Below, piece by piece: positions 1 through 32,400 of a DNA stretch of 64,000 nucleotides. Under the pieces are notes generated by a model, which saw only the letters and a list, made by a program, of their open reading frames with translations, searched no databases and was not told the origin of the DNA. Positions within the stretch are counted from its first letter, which is position 1. Each line of letters begins with the position of its first letter. Origin of the DNA: Sycon ciliatum (taxonomy: Eukaryota; Porifera; Calcarea; Leucosolenida; Sycettidae); assembly GCF_964019385.1 (NCBI RefSeq), contig NC_088646.1, positions 7,774,162-7,838,161 on the forward strand, read 5' to 3'. A program made the position numbers and the translations under genes.

Positions 1-345
1 AAGACAGGGGCTGGGTTCGAATCCTGCTCGTGGATCCTGCTTTTGCACCACACAACACAAGCCCCATTCAGCTGCAGAAAGGTACACCTAGGTTGACAAT
101 GCTATAGTCACACAGCCTTTGCCTTGGCAATGACCGATAGCACGAGTTTTACTTCGTGTCGGGCATCAACTATACGCTTGCACAGTGCTCGTCCATATCT
201 AGAGATAAGTTTTATTTTCAGTTCTCAGCAAAACGAGACAAACAGCGGGCACACCCCATCCCTCCCAAACAAGCCTATTTGTATATATTCTCTAACGTTG
301 CGTATAGCAGAAACAGCAGCAGCAACAAGTAGTACTAGTACATAC

Positions 346-23057
<22,712 letters not shown>

Positions 23058-23383
23058 GATCTTCTCTTACGAAGAGCCAGCAGCGCCTGATAGCGTAGCA
23101 CAACAAATTCTACGGTCCCTTCCACTGAAGCTTTCCAACGGACGGACGTGAGAGCTGAATCCTGCAAAGCTTTCTCTACGAATGGACACAAGACTTGCCT
23201 GCACCTCGCGGCTCGTCTCTCTTTTTTGGTATTAATTTTCGCTTCTTTGTTGTTTGTCTCAACAAAAAAATGTTGTGCTCATTTTTGCTCTTTTTGACGC
23301 CATTTTACAGTTGGCATGGTTTCCAAATTTCCCCTCGTCGTGTACGTCACTACGTGTAGCAAGAAGGACCCATGAGTGTGTGT

Positions 23384-23469
23384 GATCCCCGGTATACCCG
23401 GTAGCCTAATCGGTAGGGCACTGTCCCGGAAAGACAGGGGTGCTGGGTTCGAATCCCGCTCGTGGATCC
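23384..23469 (+). repeat. tRNA-like repeat, copy 1 of a tandem trio
   Basis: Same unit as the next two copies, with a 9-bp insertion or duplication near the acceptor (TATACCCGG). A partial copy also opens the window (1-50: GGGTTCGAATCCTGCTCGTG), so the unit is dispersed. Confidence 0.7.
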
Positions 23470-23483
23470 TTCTTTTGCAACAT

Positions 23484-23559
23484 TGGCGCCCAACGTGGGG
23501 CTCGAACCCACGACCCTGAGATTAAGAGTCTCATGCTCTACCGACTGAGTAGGTACGGC
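23484..23559 (-). tRNA. tRNA-Lys(CTT)-like sequence with encoded CCA, probable pseudogene
   Basis: On the minus strand the 73-nt body has a perfect anticodon stem (TGAGA/TCTCA) around CTCTTAA (anticodon CTT), a perfect T arm (GTGGGTTCGAGCCCCAC) and a GTTGGGCG 3' end followed by genomic CCA. The 5' acceptor strand has two mismatches and the D stem one (A10-C25). The encoded CCA suggests a copy made from a mature tRNA. It lies between tRNA-like repeats 1 and 2. Confidence 0.65.
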
Positions 23560-23621
23560 GTGAGGACACAGCCTGTTGGGGCGGGGGAGCAGTGTAGCAA
23601 GAAGGACCCATGAGTGTGTGT

Positions 23622-23698
23622 GATCCCCGGTAGCCTAATCGGTAGGGCACTGTCCCGGAAAGACAGGGGTGCTGGGTTCGAATCCCGCTCGTGGATCC
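23622..23698 (+). repeat. tRNA-like repeat, copy 2
   Basis: A 73-nt tRNA fold can be drawn from the TCCCCGG acceptor (positions 3-9 of the unit). It has A box TAGCCTAATCGG, D stem GCCT/GGGC, a perfect anticodon stem CTGTC/GACAG with loop CCGGAAA, and B box GGTTCGAATCC. The GGA anticodon would mean Ser, but the long Ser variable arm is missing and position 33 is C, so this is probably a SINE head or tRNA pseudogene. Confidence 0.7.
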
Positions 23699-23739
23699 TT
23701 CTTTTGCAACATTGGCGCCTGGCAACCATGAGTGTGTGT

Positions 23740-23816
23740 GATCCCCGGTAGCCTAATCGGTAGGGCACTGTCCCGGAAAGACAGGGGTGCTGGGTTCGAA
23801 TCCCGCTCGTGGATCC
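23740..23816 (+). repeat. tRNA-like repeat, copy 3
   Basis: Identical by eye to copy 2 over the tRNA-like part; the spacing between copies 2 and 3 is 118 bp. The shared 3' flank TTCTTTTGCAACAT marks the unit's tail. Confidence 0.7.
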
Positions 23817-24562
23817 TTCTTTTGCAACATACGTGTGATCACGTGATCATTGCATGTGACATTGTGTGCACTGCACACTGCACAGGTCGACTAGGTCTAG
23901 GTCAGTGCACACTGCACAGTGCACACTCAGCCACACTACATGTTATAAGTAACCATGGTAACACAATGATACAATAAAAACATGGACCGGTCGACCATAC
24001 GAGAAAAGGTACGCTTTCCAAAGGCCAAAGAGAGTTGGAAAGCTTGTGTCTTTGTGGGTAACTAACCTTCTCAAGTTCTGTGTGTGTTATTATCGTGAAC
24101 ATGGTGAAAGTGGACCACAAGTACAAAGACGCAATGATGACGAGGCGCTAGGCATAAACAAGTGTCTATATTGTATGGCAGCTTCCGAGACAGTGAGTCG
24201 AGCGGATGACTCGGGTGCGAATACATGTACAGTATTAAAGGGGAAGTTCACCCTAAAATCAAAATCAGATATGTTATTGGGAAAAATCAGCTGAGTCGAT
24301 TGGTGTATGTCTCGTCTTCATCCGGTGACTATAACCGGAGATATACGCAACTGAAATATCACTTTGATCCCCGGTTTTTGGCGCCGCCATGGCGTCACGA
24401 ACCTGTGACGTCAAAGAGATAGAGGAGCTCCTGGAGCTCGGAACTTTTACTTGGAGTTGGACGGAGAAGAAAGTGAAGTCGTGAATGTCCAAGGCGGAAA
24501 GTCAAGCAGTATGAGGCTCAGAGCGGAAACGATTCAGGGTAGGTCTACCTCCTTGTCAGGAG

Positions 24563-25345
24563 ATGACAGTGACTCCGAGGAGAGCGAGTTGGACGCCAGC
24601 GAAGGAACCGGAGTATACCGAGGATGAGATCATGCAGATGGCGAGTGCGGAGCAAGTTGGTGTAAATGCTGACGAAACTGCAGCGGCTGCTGCCGACACT
24701 GACCCTGCTGCTTGCTTAGAGGACTGCTGGCCACCGGCCTGCCGATCGCGTTGGCAATACGTCCTGGTGTGAATGTGGCAAATGCGTCGTTCAATTATTG
24801 CGGAACGACTGCATTTGCTGCAAAGATGTTCCGGAATCGGCAGCACCTCACAGTTCGAGGAAGGCTGCAGCAACCAGCACGCACTGTACATTGTACTGCG
24901 TGGCTATTTGGGCAAGATCCGACATGAGCAGGCCGGATCGAAGCCATCTGAGTTTGGAAACCGGTACGTGCTAATAGTGTAATTACTGTCGTCGATTTTT
25001 GCATCGGAGAACTGTATTTTCTCATCAAAATTAAATACTGTTCCATGGTGCAAAAATATAACCAGGATATTGGCTTGAATACTTCTTCAAAAAATTGTTG
25101 TTGTAGTGTGCTGCTGTTGCACTGAAATGTACGTTGACATGTGAGACTAACAGCAGGAAGATCTGCTCCCCTGTTCCCCAAAGCAGCTCGCACCGTTACG
25201 CAGCATACCGACAATACATATGGCTGATGTTCGGAAAACTTGGCCGAGGAGTCCGGTGGAACACCTGCATAATGGACAAACGGCAAAGCAATCATAAGCT
25301 GTCACTATTTGTAGTCAGCCAGGTGCTTGCACGTGTGTGTGTGTA
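24563..25345 (+). pseudogene. P2X7 C-terminal (ballast)-like cysteine domain, decayed, in the TTAA element
   Basis: An acidic leader (SDSEESELDASEG, then EPEYTEDEIMQ, near 24570-24640) precedes a segment at 24730-24960 reading PADRVGNTSWCECGKCVV, then NDCICCKDV. This is the WCxCGxC..CC zinc-site pattern of the intracellular P2X7 tail. After a probable intron (donor GTACGT near 24963, acceptor near 25106) comes HRYAAYRQYIWLMFGKLGRG, matching the family's later YRHVAYRQF..GxLGR block. The leader and the cysteine segment are in different frames (shift near 24715), and the intron phase does not close cleanly. No P2X channel part is present. The domain is often found without the channel in invertebrate genomes; here it looks like transposon cargo. 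Confidence 0.6.
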
Positions 25346-25352
25346 GCTGTAT

Positions 25353-25482
25353 GGTGTAGACCAGGCTGAATTGTGACGGTCAATTCTTCAGCCTTGCAAG
25401 CTGTTGAATGGTGCAATTCCAGCACAAGTTGCTATGGCTTCTGCCGTAGCATTGCCATCATTGCCTCGGGCGATTGGCGTCA
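25353..25482 (-). repeat. Dispersed repeat A, copy 3 (inverted)
   Basis: The reverse complement of 6550-6680 (CTTGCAAGCTGTTGAATGGT, AGCACAAGTTGCTATGG). It is nested in the Kolobok-like element, so repeat A moved after that element inserted. Confidence 0.7.
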
Positions 25483-25487
25483 AAGGT

Positions 25488-25530
25488 GTGTGTGTGTGCG
25501 CGCGCGCGCGCGCGCGCGTGTGTGTGTGTT
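25488..25530. repeat. Alternating GT/CG tract (possible Z-DNA)
   Basis: (GT)n, then an uninterrupted (CG) run, then (GT)n: about 40 bp of alternating purine-pyrimidine. Confidence 0.85.
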
Positions 25531-26130
25531 TATAGCAAAAGAATAGTCATGAAAATGTACTGCCAGTGTTGCAAGCATATGCCCGTGTGGATTTGATCTA
25601 CACAGTGGGTACCATAACATCACCTCTAAATTTCCCGTGTGCTGACGGGGGTCTGTGTGCACGCATCAGCAGATATCATGCCATCGTCTGGACTCAATGC
25701 GCATGCAACTGGAGACCGAAAAGCTGCGGCATGCGGCTCAGCATAGGCTTGAGCTAGGATCATACTCGCAAAATACACGCAGATAACAGTGACAATGCAA
25801 AACAATAAAGACTTTCTTGGAATTGAAACTTACCAAGCAGAGGACAGAGCTAGTGCAAGTGACCCGTGACTGTATGCCTTTTCACGACATGTAAAACTTG
25901 AATTGAAATAAAACAAAAATATATTGCACGATCTTCTGTCTTCATTCAATACTAGTACCTTGCAATCAACACACTGCAAACAGCTTTGTACCGGTATCTG
26001 TAAATAATTTTCTCTACAAGTATACGATGTACTCAACACAGTGGGTGAAACTGCCCTCTCCAACTCGCGATGTACAGACAAAGTTTCAACACGCTCTCAA
26101 AGCACGAAATCACCAGAACCATTCACTCAC

Positions 26131-26460
26131 CTCTTCTCTCTCCTGCCTCTCCTGATACTGCGACATCCTTCGCTTCGCTGGGGGACGCCTGTCCGGGAAA
26201 ATCGATAGCACAGCGTCTGCTTTCAGCTTTCGGCGGCACGTTTTGCCCATCTCTCCGTGCAAGTTCCTCTGGAAGGCATCTCCTCAAAAATGTGCCGAAC
26301 AAATTGCACAGCTCTCCTCAAACTTAGGTGGCAAATTCTCGCGGTGAATCGCTGCAACCCATTCCGCTCGGAGAGCTTTATCCCGCGGAATACGATGCAC
26401 CGTGGTCCCAGGGGGCTTGCCAGACTGGTTAGATCAGCCGACAGCACAGCAAACCGTCAT
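26131..26460 (-). pseudogene. THAP zinc-finger exon of the Kolobok-like element, broken
   Basis: From ATG 26460 the minus strand reads MTVCCAVG, stop, SNQSGK, then VHRIPRDKALRAEWVAAIHR, FEESCAICSAHF, stop, GDAFQRNLH, LKADAVLSIFP and a basic tail, ending at a GTGAGT donor. This is a THAP domain (C2CH zinc finger; FHRFP, W, CSxHF and AVPSIF landmarks). The first TGA falls where the second zinc cysteine of CxxxGC is expected. Kolobok transposases commonly start with THAP. Confidence 0.7.
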
Positions 26461-27158
26461 CGTGGTTGAAACTGTTCAGGTCGCAAGAAAGAAACTCCAC
26501 AAACGCCACTCTTTCTCGCTCACTGAAAAGCAAGCAGACCGGGAACCTGTATCTCTTTGACGTCACAGGGTGTGGAGGGGGTGTGCGCCGGCCGCATGAC
26601 GTCATTTTGCATGACGTCATGGTAAATTTCAAATTCAAATATCTCCAGAACGGCGTATCGTACGGCGATGGGACCTTCACCACCGAACTCAGCGCCTCGA
26701 AATCTACAAACTGTGAAATTTTGATTTTAGGGTGAACTTCCCCTTTAACTATAAAGTATTATGCCCTTCTCCGTGCCGGCGTGGCTTCCCTGCGTGGTGC
26801 ACGACGGCTGTACTAGTACTAGTAGTAGATCTACGGCTCAAACAGAACCTTTTTTGTAGGCGCCTAGTAGTAGTAGGTGCCTAGCTAGCTAGCTAGCGCC
26901 TACCGCGCCGCTACACGTCGGTGCACACGTCACCGTCCGTTGAGTCGTTGACCCGCCTCCTAGTCCTAGTCCTACTACTAGTAGTAGTAGACCCAGGTCC
27001 TCTCTGCCCCCCCCCCCCTATAACTTGTATATTTAGTATAAGTATAACTACCGGTATTACTTGACGGTATAAGCCTAGTAGTAGTCCCCCCCCCACGCCC
27101 TTGCTGTGAATCCATGAAGCCGATACTTCAGCGAGTGTATACGTCAAAATACGGTGTT

Positions 27159-27579
27159 CAGTGTCTGCTCTAGGATTGTAGGACAGCCGGGTACACGTGT
27201 ACCTGGCGCAACCATTTCAACCGGGTCGTAACCGGGGGTACACATGTACCTGGCGCTGTCTCACCAGCCGAGGCACATGCTTTAACTGGTTGGTTGGTTT
27301 ATTTTAATTCGGACAATAAACGGGAACTAGGTCCAATGACATAAAGGCGAATGGATAAGCCGCATTTAGAAAAGAGAGGGCAGAAATTAGAAAATTACGA
27401 AAGAAGAAGAAGTATCTGACACATATGAACATACAAGCCATGTGGTCAGTCCTTTCAAAGTTCGAAAGTGTAAAGTACCAACCGGGTCACAGGTGACCCG
27501 GTACTATATTTTCAACCGGGTCCAAGCGCCGCCCAACCGGGTGGATTACCCGGCTCACCCGGCGCTGGAGCAGGCACTG
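27159..27579. mobile_element. hAT-like MITE with 5-bp target duplication, copy 1
   Basis: It starts CAGTGTCTGCTCTAG and ends CTGGAGCAGGCACTG, flanked by GTGTT on both sides (27154-27158, 27580-27584). The inside is rich in ACCCGG motifs. Homologous over its full length, in inverse orientation, to 44737-45155. Confidence 0.75.
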
Positions 27580-27584
27580 GTGTT

Positions 27585-28570
27585 GAACAGACTCCTCATG
27601 CAGCTGTACACCAGGTACACCACTGACACTGGTACACGATGCAAGTAAAGCATTTGATACAGTCAATCACGCCTCTCTTCTTCAAGAACTCTTCTCTATT
27701 GGTGTCGACAAGAGTACATAACCCCTGGGGTTATGTACTCTTGTCGACGGTGGTACTGTACTCAGTGATGAACCGCTGGAAGTACACACCTACCACTACC
27801 AGAGGTGTACCCAAAGGTCAACATTGGGTCCTGCCCTCTTTTTAACCTATCCGTCAGAGCTCTCCCACCTTGTGCAATCACGAGTAAGGTTCCTCCTAAC
27901 ATCTGCCTTCGGCTCGGCGATGTTCTCATATCCCCAACACCAACAGATTGGCCTTACTTTTGACGAGCACTTATCCTTCTCCATGATTAGTGAACTTGTG
28001 AAAAATGTCGGAGCAAAACTTGCCATGTTCCACAAGATCAGGGACAACCTGACATCACTATGATCACTGAGCTACAAGAAAAACCTTCTACTGCTCATTT
28101 ATTCAAGCACACCTAGAGTATGGTTCTAATTCGTTTGTGCACTGCCTTCACATCACACAACATGATAGACTAACTCGTATTGCTAACCGCGCTGTTAGGA
28201 TTGTTTTCGGTGTCCCTTGGCACTATGATGTTTCAGTCTTACATGCCAGATACGGCCTTGCTCCTATTGCACTGCGCTATCGGCTTCAACTGTAACTATA
28301 TTCTTGTCTTTCGGGCCCTACATGGCATGTGTAGTACTCTGCTCTCTGATTGCTTCTCAGCGGCCTTCGTTCCGCCATTACACACACAGCTGCCCTTCCA
28401 CGTTCCCAGTCTATGGATTCACTTGCTCTGCCTAAAGCACGCAATCGATATGGCTTATTCGCTTTGAGAGCTTTCTGGCTTCTGACCGCTGGAATTCTCT
28501 CCCAGCTGACATTTGATCTTGCTCCTCGTTTTCACTTTGCCGCAGATCTGTACGTGATCACATAGGGTAC
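27585..28570 (+). pseudogene. Decayed LINE reverse transcriptase, 3' part
   Basis: Remains of a reverse transcriptase can be read across shifting frames: DASKAFDTVNHASLLQEL near 27637, TRGVPKG near 27799, LTFDEHLSFS near 27955 and a C-terminal block with KARNRYGLFALR near 28436. It is 5'-truncated and interrupted by a 35-bp palindrome at 27709. Several frame changes make it an old CR1/Jockey-like copy. Confidence 0.7.
27709..27743. mobile_element. 35-bp palindrome: two abutting inverted termini of a transposon family
   Basis: CAAGAGTACATAACCCC is followed after one base by its exact inverse. The same terminus bounds the element at 42983-43270, and a variant bounds 55270-55572. Here only the two ends remain. 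It interrupts the LINE reverse transcriptase. Confidence 0.7.
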
Positions 28571-28589
28571 CCTGTAAAAAGGCCTTAGC

Positions 28590-29425
28590 CTGTGGGGATT
28601 GCCCTATTCAAAATTTAAATAATAACAATAAGTCTGATCTTCCGCATTGTCATGTACATGCAGTTGTAATGTTACTGCTAGTCTCCTTTCCAAACGAAGA
28701 CAAGTCGCGGCATAAGAAGTAGAGTGTATTGACCGGTACAACAAGATACAGAACAATGAAGAGTGCAGAGGGGTTTCTTGTCTCCTGCCGGACTACTGCA
28801 GACAGTGCGAAGTACTTGGTGTATGCACGCATGGAAAAGTACCGTATGATGCGTACAGTCACGTGAGTATAATACATGTCATGCCCCTTCCGCGAGATAT
28901 TGCACGCAATATGTATCAATGCGATATCTTCACACTGCAAAAAAGGAAACAACTGTGATGTCCACATACAATTGGACAAGTGGGACTGCAAATAAAGTAG
29001 CACACAGCCACCTGTCCCGGTTGCTGTCAGGAGTTAGGTACTCTCTCCGTGTGTCTGAACACAATTGTGTGTATGCCCAACTCCTATAAATGGTCAAGTC
29101 TTTATTTATCATGCAAGTCAACTCAACAGGATGGTGCAATAATGAGGCAGGCATGCAGAAATGCTCAAACATTGTGTTTTCAGCTTCAGTGGCAGCAATG
29201 TATGCTCAAGTCACGAAAAAGTGTTGCTCAAGGCCAAGCGGAAAAAGTACTAGGGAGAAACACATTGTAATGCCGCTGTACTGATCCAGACAAGATCTTA
29301 CAAACATGTGAGCAGTACCACCAAGAAGTCCAGCAAGTGTCAAGGCTGAATACCTGTTTATCTGGTGTGTGTGTGGGGGGGGGGGGGGGGGGGGGGAGTC
29401 AGACAATACCATTGACTGCCTAGCC
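28590..29425. other. Spacer 3' of the PPP1R36-like gene
   Basis: No exon or clear repeat seen, apart from a G-run at about 29377-29396. Confidence 0.6.
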
Positions 29426-29428
29426 AGC

Positions 29429-32400
29429 CTAGCTAGGATTGTCTATTGGTGCAAGCGAACCTGTCGTACCAAGTAGGATGGCACTGGACCCGAAATCGCT
29501 GCCCGCTATCGAGTCTGATCTGTCATCGGTAGTCTCAGAGTTTGTATCGCTGCCACCGTCACTGTCATTATCACCGTTGCGATGCTTCGCTTTCTTGACT
29601 TCCACCGGCTTTGGTTCCAGGAAGGGAGTATAGTCTTGTACAGGTCGGCCAAGTATTCCCACGTGCGGGCGCATTTCCAGGTTCTTGCAGCCCCTGGTAC
29701 GCAGCAGAATACCAAAACCGAGTGGATATACGAGTGCCAGAACGTGCATTGTTCACTACTCAATCCACACTGCGTTGACAGAGATACTGTCCAATAATTA
29801 TGAGTGTATGACATCCACACAGACATTGGAGAAATAGCTACAAGTATATGTACATGTACAACGTACCGGCACATGCAGTCATCATGATTATACCGTACAG
29901 TACCGTTGATCCCCCCCCCCCCACCCCACGCCTTGTCGCTTCCCAGGTGGTTTTTCGGCAGGGGGCGGGAATTAGATCAAGGCTGTCAAGTGCAGTACGA
30001 TGTACAACAACTTGGAGGATCAGACTCGATGTGCTAAATTGTGCACATTTTCATCCTGGATTGGCACATATTGTGTGCAGCAGTGCAAGCGTCGGTTCAA
30101 CATCGTATTTCGTTGTATACGCCGAAATCGCTTCACAGGTAGAAAATCGACAGGGGGCGGATCAACGGTGCTTTACGATAGTTATACACACTCACCATGA
30201 CGTGTCTATCTGCTTCCCACGACTCCGCCGCTGATCCAGCAGCATCGAAACTAAAGGCGAATTTTTCCTGAGTACAACACACCACAAGATATCAAGGGAT
30301 AATGTTGTTGCATAACCACAGCACTGTGCTATTGCCCAGGATGTAGAGTAATGTATATATGTGGGTTACGGCCTCAAAAACAACCAAAAGTAATAGCAGA
30401 TGTCTTCCTTGTGGACGTTGTGCACAGACTGGCTGCTCTGCAATGCAAGTGGGTTATACGCTCTGCAAACTACAGTTGTGGCAAGTGAAATCCGACACTT
30501 GCCATAGGGGACAGCGCCACAAATGGACATCAATGATGTAATGCACTGCACCAAATTTGTACTATAGAGCCGTATGCATCCCAAACAGATCGAAAGGTCA
30601 CAGCGTAGATACACACAGTTCACAAACATAGTACGCATAAGGAGTATTGGTATCCAATCCCCATTCATTTTTGCCAGCACCTTTTGAACCTTGACTGTGA
30701 TGAGTACGAGTTTTGTCATCAGACAGATAAAGTTGTATGTAACACATGTACTGTACGTATGCAGGGCTGCAGGGGCTGCAGACTGCGTGGTGCAGTCCCT
30801 TATGCCAAGTGTCGGATTTCACTTGCCACAACTGTACATGACAGGTTTGTGCGCATGCCATCACGATGATCATGGTACACCCATCCTGGTATTGCCGCCT
30901 ACGGTTTATCAGCCGAGAAACGGGCACAAGCCCAATCAATAACAGCATTGATTGGCAACTGTGCCAGTGAACAGAGCCAGTAATACAATGATCACACAGC
31001 AATGACACAACCAAGTCCTTTTCTGCCGTTACTCAGAGTTTCGTGTTAATTAAGAAACACTCAGCAGACAGCATGACCAAGACTAGCATTCACTAGAATA
31101 TGTACGGAGGGGTCTTGAGAAACTGCAGAGGGCAGAGGGGATGGAGGCACAACATTTCAATAGCGCGAGGAAAAGGAGCCTGGTGGCAAAAATCAGCGTG
31201 ATTATAAGAGAAAAAATTGCTGTGTTGCCAGGTAATTGCGCATTAGTGTGTGTGCTACATGTATAGCATAGCACTATTCCTCTACCCTATGCTCTACACT
31301 TTGAACCCATTGGTATGTAACATTTGGTTCCCTTATATTCACGCTGATTTTTGCCACCTCCTTTTCCTCACGCTTTTGAAATGTTGTAGCTCCATCACCT
31401 CTGCCCTCTTCTTAAGACCCTCAGTACCGGTATATATTCTAGTGAATGCTAGCCTTGGTCATGCTCTGAATAACGGCGGAACAGGACTTGGTTGCGCCAT
31501 TGCTGTGTGATCATTATACTTGTACATCATGTAGTTCATGCACAAGTAGTATCAGCAGGCACGCTCAATGCTTTAATCACGGTTACCTCATAACTGATTG
31601 TAAGTGTGGGATTTTCCTGCAGCCAAACAGATGGCAAGTGGAGAAGAAAAGCGCAAAGACACAGTGCATACAAGTTACCATATTGCACATCAGCTGAATA
31701 GGTTTGCACATGATATACAACTTTGCAGGTTGCAGCTGTGATAGTATTGAAGATTATCTCTCTCCCGCTCAGCCATCATGGTTGGGAACATTCTCTGCCT
31801 AACGACTCGAAATAGCAGCTACAGTCCATTTCAAAACTATAGACGTGCAGTGTTTTCGAAATATTTCAAATTTGGCTGGAACTTTTTGAGAATAGTTTTC
31901 GGAATATTGCTCAGGTCCGCTCCACAATTACTCTCATATAGTTTCTAAACGATTGGATAACAGCCGCCCAATTTGGAAAAATTTATGCCCAAAGTGATCA
32001 CAGATTTTATGTGGTATAGATGCTGGCATAACGGTTTTTGCCTAGGTACGCGTCTATAGTTTTGAAATGGACTGTAGTGACTTGGAAAAAGCCTGCAGTC
32101 CTCCTGAGTTAGTCAGCAGCTTGCACGGTCGGGTCCCAGTAGAGGGGGGGGGGGGGGGTCGGGGAAAGAGCTTGTTGAGCCATAGAGTTGCGCAAGTACT
32201 GCTTCTACACTGAACCACTGCAGCCATGTGTAGCGTGCACACAATAGAGCAAACTACCAGTACTTCTTGTGGGCTAGAGTCCAGGGAACTGCCAGGACTT
32301 AGAATACAGCAAGACTCTGATCTAATCTGTTGATTCACCCTGGATGGACTCAGGTGCATTGGTGTTCTATATAACAGTCCTTGAATATGGCACAGTCCGG

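Larger units (their letters stand above)
24235..26748. mobile_element. Kolobok-like TTAA DNA transposon carrying THAP and P2X7-C-like coding remains
   Basis: The ends are TTAAAGGGGAAGTTCACCCT and its inverse (GGGTGAACTTCCCCTTTAA), about 30 bp of inverted repeat with TTAA at each edge (24235-24238, 26745-26748). The TTAAAGGRR end motif is known from T2-type MITEs of the Kolobok superfamily. Inside, a THAP-like exon lies on the minus strand (26131-26460) and a cysteine-rich P2X7-tail-like gene on the plus strand (about 24560-25345). A reversed copy of dispersed repeat A (25353-25482) is nested in it. Both coding parts are decayed, so this copy is not autonomous. Confidence 0.75.

Noticed and set aside
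23622-23698. A working tRNA-Ser(GGA) gene
   Set aside because: It lacks the long variable arm of tRNA-Ser, has C at position 33 and stem mismatches, and occurs in tandem and dispersed copies.
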